NCBI GenBank assembly: GCA_037178855.1
Contig: JASJZC010000007.1
Location: forward strand, 10,726,001-10,790,000
Direction: 5' to 3'
Origin: Oscheius sp. JU75
Taxonomy: Eukaryota > Nematoda > Chromadorea > Rhabditida > Rhabditidae
DNA length: 64,000 nt
The notes below the pieces were generated by a model. That model did not search any database. It saw only the letters and a program-made list of their open reading frames with translations, and was not told the origin of the DNA. Both the position numbers and the translations under genes were made by a program. Below, piece by piece: positions 57,435 through 64,000 of the stretch (position 1 is the stretch's first letter; each line of letters begins with the position of its first letter).

Positions 57435-60400
57435 ATGACGTCGTTAATACAGGTAAAAGAGTAAAACCATACTTCCACATCATTTCTACAGGCGGGTCAA
57501 CGTTCCCAGTCGTTCGAAAACGAGTGGATGATCCATGTCAATCCGACGGTCACAGCTCTCCTGAAGGAACAACCCGTAACACCTCGGCAGTGGCATGACC
57601 TCTTCACATCCATCTACAACTTGTACAGTTGGATAGACAACGGAGAGGAGAAGATCAAAAAAGCTTTGAGACTAGAATTGAGAAAAGACGTGGATGCAGC
57701 ATTAACAGTGTGCTTTTTATCATTTTTGGTATCAAAAACTTTCAGGAAATGAGAAATGCCCGGGATGACCATGAATTTCTGGCGCGATACGTCAAGGAAT
57801 GGAACAGATACTTCAACATGACCAACTTTTTACCCCTGGCCTTCAGAGTAGACGATTTCGTCTGCTCTATTCTAGTTTTTTTTCAGATTGTTGACAGCGA
57901 GAGCACAAAAACCAATGGAGCCTTTGCTCCAAAGGAAGAGATCATTGAAAAACCGGACTCTTCTCGGGAAATGATGCTAGAGACGTGGATGTCGAACATT
58001 TTCGAGTCCGTCCATGCCGAGCTACTGACCATTTGTGAGAAGTTGATAGAAGAGGAGAGGAACAACAAAATAGTGGATGCGAACAATGCCAGTTTGATCG
58101 TCGGAATTCGCAACAGTTTCTGTAAGTTCGAAAAAAAGGGAAGAAATCATTATTTTTTTAGTCTACTTGTGTGAAAAGGATACCACAGCTGAGATGAAGA
58201 AGAAATACGAGAAATCTTATGTGGAAAATGCTATCAACTACTATGCTGCGCAATCGGCAGAGGTGGGATTTTTCAAGCTTGTTTCTTGAGTGATCTCGAC
58301 AGAAAAGTGACCTGTTAATAAGTCACACTTTATGCTCAAATAGATTGACAGTAGAAGACTCTTCAATAAACCAAAATGATTTAGACATGCTCTATAAAGA
58401 ACAGACATGAGTAACTTTCGGGCCAAGAAAACAAGACGGTAGCGCATTTCTAGCGTTTTTCAAAATATGAATGCGTGATAAAGTTTTTAAAAACGCAAGT
58501 ACACTATTTTTGCGCAAAACCGCCTGATGGAGTCAAACTCGGGTTGTTAGGACCGAAAGTGTTGTGGTAGGAGGATCCTTAGCAATACACCAACATTTGA
58601 AAAGGCAGAGACACAGGTAGATGGAGATGTTCAATAGAATGGATACTAAAACGTTTTTTTGATGGCATTTGTCGAGAGACGAGCGCCAAGAGACGAGCGC
58701 TAACGAAAACAAAAACACTCACCGTATGAGTATGAGTCCTCATGATTTATCTACTATGACAACCACATGCTGATTGTGAAAGGTTGAGAGCGATAGGAGT
58801 AGAATGAGACACTACTACCCTATGAACAAAATATTTGGGAACTGATAAGGCTCCAAATGACATTGACAAGAAGTCGTAGACAAAAACCAGAAACCGAGAA
58901 CCAATACAGAGCAGGGGCTTCGTCAATAGCAAGACTTCGTACCCTATCTTTTCGCTTATGTCTTCGCTCTTTATGCTCCCACTGCCGTTTTTTCAGTGTA
59001 TGCGAACGACTGGGGTACGCGGATACTTGGACTATGCCGACTCCAAAATACTTGAAGAACAGAAAAGGGCAAAGCAGTACTTGGCAACAAGTGAGGAAGC
59101 AGATACAGCGGTAACTCTTTTCCTTATTATTATCTATACTTCTTTCAGTTAACCGAAGGACTAGTAAAATCGATTATTTGTACTTTCGAGCAACAAATTC
59201 TGGCTCTTTGTCCACAACTGATTGCTGAACATGACTATGATTGTAAGTAGTCTGTTTTTAATAAACGGATTTGACATTTAGTACTGGGAAAGATGTATCG
59301 ACTGATCAAAATGACTCCAGAAGGAATGACAGCAGTTGAAAAGGATCTTCAGGCCTATATTAGCCGAGAAGGAATTGAGGACATGAAAGGACATGTCACA
59401 TCAGTCGCTTCTGTAGGTTTTCTCAACCATTGTAATGAAAATGACTTTAGGACCCCGAAAAATATGTCTCGCAGCTCCTAAAAATGTTCGAAAAGTACTC
59501 GACATTGGTTGCTCACGGGTTCAACAACGATCCAAGACTACTAACGTCTCGGGACAAGGCATTCCGGGAGGTTGTCAATGACACGACCGTTTTCCACCTG
59601 GATATGCAACAAAACAAGAGAGGGAGGAACATTCCCGTGGAGAGCAAGTGTCCGGAATTGTTGGCCAACTTTTGCGATCTTGTTCTCCGGAGGAACAATG
59701 TTAGCAAGAAGATGAGCTCTGAGGAAGTGGATTCCTGTTTGGATGAAGTGGTGAGTCATAGATTGTACATACAGGGTGGCTGATCAATAAGTGCACGTGC
59801 AGAATCGACTTTCCTATCAAAATATATCAAATTTTGAACAGTGTAAGCATGGAAACGATGAAAAACATACCAGCTCACAAATTAACTCTGAGAATTCGCT
59901 AGTGAACGGAAAGGCATAAACTTACAATAGTGAGCAACTCAGATATCCGAGCTAAGCACGGTCGTAAATAGGGTAACCGTCCAAAGTTTTCGAAAGTATA
60001 AGTAACTGGTCTCTTAAAGTCAAAGCACGTTACAGTGAAATTTCAGAAATATCACTCTAGAAAGGTACTAAAATAGCTTGTAAGACAAACAGCAGAGATG
60101 CCGCAGTTGTTCTCAGAGGTTTTTAAGCTGGGCCAAATTTAAGAGCAGTTGTGTTTTTGAGAGGAACACAAAGGTTTCTCCATATCTGCTCTTTTCTCCT
60201 ATTGCCAAGCGCAGTGGTCTCTATCTGTCAGTCAATAGGTACCTCTGCTACTGGGCGATAGGCGACGCATTCGCGCGCCATAGCTGCTGGGATATGAAGC
60301 TGACATATTGAACCATGTTCGATTACAGTCTATGTATTTTCGGTTTCTGAGCCGAAAAATCGGTTTAAACCTAATAACAGTCTTTAGCTTCTTGTACTGA

Positions 60401-62086
60401 AGTATGTGGACAACAAGGATGTATTTATGAGGTTCTACCGCTCTCACCTGTCTCGGCGTCTCATTCTCGATATTTCGAGCGATATGGAAAAAGAGGAGAC
60501 TATGGTCAATAGACTCAGGGTAAGGGTTGGTCAGATATTTTGCTGAAAGTTCTTTAGGAGAAGGGAATGCCCCATGAACACATCCATAAGCTGTCCAGAA
60601 TGCTCCAGGATATTGAAACCAACAAATCGACGAATACGCACTTCAAGAAACATTTGGATGAGAACCGCAAGATAACCGCTTCTTCAGGTTTGAACATACT
60701 TTTCTATTTTTAAACTATACTTTAGCTTTGATCAATTTGAAAGTGTTGAACAGTTTCGCATGGGGTCGAGGGGGTACGGAACAAGCTACTCCGATAACAC
60801 TACCAAGGGAACTGGATGAATATGCCGTCGAAGCTGAAGACTTCTACAAGCAGCTTCATCCGAGCCGCAAATTGGCGTGGATGCACCATTGGGCTTTTGG
60901 AGTGGTATGAGATATGATTTCATCTTTTAATTTTCGATGCTCAGCTGAATTTTGTCACAAATGACCGGAATTTGTACGATCTGGAGGTTACCACAGCCCA
61001 AATGTGCATTCTGATGAAACTCAACGACCGAAACGTATCTGGAATCACTTTGGAGCACCTACGAACGAGCTCTGCTCTTCCGGACTCGGAGTTGAAAAGG
61101 ACACTTCAATCTCTGACCTCAAACCCTCGCATGAAGGACGAGCAGATTCTGAACTGCAATGATGGTCGGAATCCAAATAACTGGACAGACTCGTCAATGT
61201 TTTGCATCAACTATCAGTTCAAGCTCTTGAAGAATGGACAACTGCAGCCCAGAGGGAAAGTCAATCTTATTGGTCAACTGAGACTTGTGTTGGAACCGAA
61301 GACGGGTGATGAGTACAAAGATATTACGACACTGAGGGAGTGTAGAGTGCAGGAGGCTGTCATAAAGGTGGGTGAGAAGAATAATTTGGGTTGGAAAGAC
61401 AAGACCTGTACCTTGTTGACCTGTACAGGACAAGAACTAGACACAAAAATACGAGTGGGAAAAATATGCAATTTTGATCTCTGTCTGGGCTGATTGACAG
61501 GGACAGAGAACTAGTTTATCAGATTGAAAAAAGTCTTTCGTCTGTTCATAAGGAACTATCAGTGGAATGAAACGCAATCTAACGGGTAATGTTCTGAGAC
61601 TTTAGCTTCATGCGTTGTTCACCATTTATACATTGGTTGTCAGCTATAAAATCTTAGGCTCGGGTTTCACAGTTTGGTATGTAAGAATATAAGATTCGGC
61701 AACATTAGCAAAGAGCCAGATAACGGTTTGAAGTTGCTGGTATCGGCAAAGCCTTTGGACGATCTAATGAGATCCCTTGACTACAAGGCAAACCGAAATG
61801 GGCCCGTTTTTGAAACTAATTCCGTAGGTCAAACAGAATATGTTTTGTTTCAAATATTACCATTTCAGATAATGAAAAGCCGCAAGACCATTTCATCTGC
61901 ACAGCTACAGACAGAAGTCATTGAGCTGCTGAAAGGAATGTTCGTCCCCCACAAGCAGTTGATCAAGTCCCAAGTTGACTGGCTTCTAGAGAATGGGTAA
62001 GGTTTTCTCTTCTGCTTTTCAAAACATTCTTTAGGCTGATCGAGCGCTGTCAAAAGGACATGAACAGCTTTCAGTATATCGTCTAA
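57435..62086 (+). CDS. cul-5: Cullin-5, CRL5 ubiquitin ligase scaffold
   Basis: Fifteen exons (57435-57452, 57492-57707, 57746-57859, 57887-58121, 58162-58262, 58997-59110, 59149-59242, 59282-59412, 59451-59750, 60388-60519, 60558-60687, 60726-60904, 60945-61367, 61869-61996, 62035-62086) give 788 aa, close to animal CUL5. Diagnostic CUL5-like stretches are QWHDLFTSIYNLYSWID, ESKCPELLANFCDLVLRR, KYVDNKDVFMRFYRSHLSRR, RGKVNLIGQLRL and the C-terminal winged helix. The NEDD8 acceptor lysine is in IKIMKSRKTIS at about residue 732. CUL5 binds SOCS-box receptors through elongin B/C at its N-terminus and a RING partner at its C-terminus. Long introns at 58263-58996 and 59751-60387 hold tRNA-like and other non-coding sequence. 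The 501-nt intron 61368-61868 interrupts the gene just before the neddylation site. Confidence 0.95.
58525..58600 (-). repeat. tRNA-like fragment in a cullin-5 intron
   Basis: On the minus strand, TGGTGTATTGCTAAGGATCC is followed by CCGAGTTTGACTCC, resembling A and B boxes at roughly tRNA spacing. No matched acceptor stem was found, so a SINE or pseudo-tRNA is likely. Confidence 0.35.
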
Positions 62087-62266
62087 ACCATGTTCCTCCA
62101 CCTCAACTCTCTGTCTTTCATCCTGTGTCAGCTATGGTCTCCTGGTTCAATACGAGTTCATGGGTGCCTTCCATCACTTCCCGGAGTTTAGTTATTGACA
62201 TTGGATAGCTTTCATGGTGCAAGTGTCCCACCCCCTGTTCGATGTTTTGTATTTACACTGCTTATA

Positions 62267-63690
62267 TTAAACACCCGTTGCTCTATTGATCGCTGTGGTA
62301 GCCGATCGCCTGATTCCGAACATGAGGAAAACTTGGTTTCTGATGGCACGGTTGATAGTCATGTAGATGAGGATCCTAATGGCCGAGGACAGCATGTAAA
62401 GAATGGAAACTGTGTCTCCAAGAATCGTGTAGAATTCTGAGGCGACAAAGTGGTCCTCTTCACTGAAAATGGGTTATTTTGAAGAAAAAATTGTGACTTA
62501 CGCTTTAAGCATAGGGCTGTTTGTCAATTCAAGGAGGGACAGAATCATATGCGGAACATTGCAGACCATGTAGGTAGACACGATAGCCACCTAAAACGGC
62601 AACGTTTTCATATCTGTCACACCCGTACCATTGTAAAAACCGACTTTCGTACATCTGACGGAAGTCTGTTCAGGCTCAGTGAGTGCAGCAGCTTCAGTGA
62701 ACGGTGTTTGAGCAGAACACCCTCAAATGATGATACATTGAGGGACATTTTATGGATCGGTACCCTCTTTCTATCCTTTTTTTCCAGCACGGGGATCTCG
62801 TCTATGTCCACGGATCTCTGTTTGTTCTTGTCATATGCGTGTAGCTTGATGACAATGAGTGTGTTCAGAAGACTGAGCACCAGGAAAGGAAAGACTGTCT
62901 GACTGAGAGACACCAAAATCTGATCGAATGTTGCAAAGATGTCTTCCTAAAAAGATTTTCGATTAGTTTCAAGCCACTTACCTTAGCCCATGGCTCAGCA
63001 TCAACTGCTAATGTTCTCAACGGCTCCGGGCAAAGATCAAACTGTTCCACTTTATAGGCCGACATTGCATGTCCTCTCATAACCACAGCATACACAACGA
63101 CACCACTTAAGGCCAAAATTCGTCCACGCGAACGAAAGAAAATGAAGCGTTGCCTGAAATAATTGTGTTTGCAGATATGGGACGGCAACATACTGAACTT
63201 TAGCTATCCATGTGTATCTTTCAGCAGTGGCAAGAATAAGCAGATGCGGGATAAGAAACTGTACCAGTTTGGCTATGGCGAATACTGCGACAATGTAGCG
63301 GTGGTAGATTTCAAAGAGTTCCTGAAAACTTATTTACTTAGAAGGAACAAGGAAACAGAGAGGCAGAGAAGCAGACTCACATAGCTCTCCCAGTAAAGCA
63401 TCTGCACATCGACCACGAACATTAGAAGGAAGAGTAAGCAGAGCATCGCATCCAGGAAGCTCAATACTGCCGGGTACAAATTAGGTGGACTGTTGTTGTT
63501 CCTTCTTTTCGTAGCGAAGATGTAGAGAAGAACAATGTTTGAGAGCAGACCTAAAACCTGTAAGACTACGTATTATCGTGTACCTACCAGCGGCCGCTAT
63601 GCATCCAAAAAAGCTGATATACAAGAACCTTGACAGTGTGACCTGTTCCGTATAGCCGCAGGTCTCATTGAGCCGTTCCGACAGGTTCAT
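62267..63690 (-). CDS. Class A (rhodopsin-type) GPCR, probable peptide receptor
   Basis: Seven exons (63588-63690, 63381-63550, 63194-63321, 62982-63153, 62629-62946, 62502-62590, 62267-62462) give 391 aa with all phases agreeing. The start MNLSERLNETCGY follows a ctttccag acceptor and contains an N-glycosylation site (NET). Seven helices are visible: GLLSNIVLLYIFATK, PAVLSFLDAMLCLLFLLMFV, IAKLVQFLIPHLLILATAERY, LALSGVVVYAVVM, TVFPFLVLSLLNTLIVI, SVFTMVAIVSTYMVCNVP and SILYMLSSAIRILIYMTINR. The helix-3 DRY box is ERY, and the helix-7 end RILIY replaces NPxxY, as in many nematode FMRFamide-type receptors. The third intracellular loop is long and basic. It couples a neuropeptide to G proteins by family inference; the ligand is unknown. 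Its 3' end converges with cullin-5. Confidence 0.82.
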
Positions 63691-64000
63691 GCTTCCTGGA
63701 AAGTATATTTGAAACATCAACTGCAAAATGAGAAGCTGTAGGAGAACGAGAGGAGACAAGAGCAACAATGATCTATACGACATTACCCCCTAAGTTTTTG
63801 GATGTCGCATATGGTCTAATGCCAGATGTGTTTTGTATGTACTCTTTCGCAGCTTGGGAAAGGGCGGGTTCGTATAAAAATGATGATGGAAAGCCAATGA
63901 ATACCGAGCTCCTCCCTCGCTCTCAAAGTTCACATTGTTTCGGATCAAGTGGCATGCTCTTAAAGGGAAGAGGGTAAGTGAGACTCTGCAAAGAAATCAG
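63691..64000. other. Right edge, upstream of the peptide receptor
   Basis: About 300 nt containing the receptor's 5' flank. An ATG-initiated frame upstream of 63690 (from about 63783) is in phase with the receptor and hydrophobic, so an alternative longer N-terminus cannot be excluded. Nothing else was recognised. Confidence 0.4.

Overview
The window is eukaryotic and looks like genomic DNA of a chromadorean, rhabditid-type nematode. The evidence is: very many short introns of roughly 35-60 nt with a (t)tttcag acceptor; start codons lying directly behind a splice-acceptor-like motif, as expected for trans-spliced messages; a CYP2-clade P450 of the worm CYP33 type; a worm-style serpentine receptor; Ly6-type and ShKT-domain secreted proteins; a menorin (MNR-1/FAM151) gene; a tandem pair resembling F-box-associated proteins; and RTE-like and Tc1-like transposon copies. 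The species cannot be named from sequence alone. No prokaryotic operon, CRISPR or rRNA was seen. Exon chains below were built by hand from splice motifs and reading-frame phase; every chain called complete sums to a multiple of three.

Layout. 1-2.7 kb: 3' part of an OATP (SLCO) transporter (+). 2.8-3.0 kb: a tiny secreted-peptide gene (-). 3.7-4.4 kb: unknown gene (-). 4.7-6.7 kb: complete cytochrome P450 (+). 6.9-8.8 kb: serpentine receptor (-) with a dead Tc1-like copy in an intron. 8.8-14.1 kb: no gene seen. 14.1-15.1 kb: GPI-anchored Ly6-type protein (+). 17.0-17.5 kb: two-ShKT-domain secreted protein (+). 17.5-25.1 kb: repeats, tRNA-like fragments and two orphan exon-like segments. 25.1-27.7 kb: complete serine palmitoyltransferase subunit 2 (-).

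29.5-32.2 kb: decayed RTE-like retrotransposon (+). 32.4-36.1 kb: two tandem paralogues with identical exon architecture (+), one with a GC-AG intron. 36.1-40.9 kb: no gene seen. 40.9-44.5 kb: menorin (+). 45.7-47.8 kb: two closely spaced minus-strand genes with an operon-like gap. 49.5-51.9 kb: a ten-exon gene encoding 564 aa of unknown family (+). 52.5-55.5 kb: an RTE-like element with an intact 949-aa endonuclease/reverse transcriptase (-). 55.8-56.3 kb: unknown gene (+). 56.4-57.1 kb: RING-like gene (-). 57.4-62.1 kb: complete cullin-5 (+). 62.3-63.7 kb: rhodopsin-class peptide receptor (-), convergent with cullin-5.

The genes do not form one pathway. They mix housekeeping functions (sphingolipid synthesis, CRL5 ubiquitin ligase scaffold), detoxification and transport (P450, OATP), surface or secreted proteins, receptors and transposons. 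I did not find a clearly new multi-gene system. The most unusual points are two GC-AG introns supported by frame (one also by a paralogue), the apparently intact retrotransposon with a candidate target-site duplication, the 564-aa orphan protein, and the minute secreted-peptide gene.
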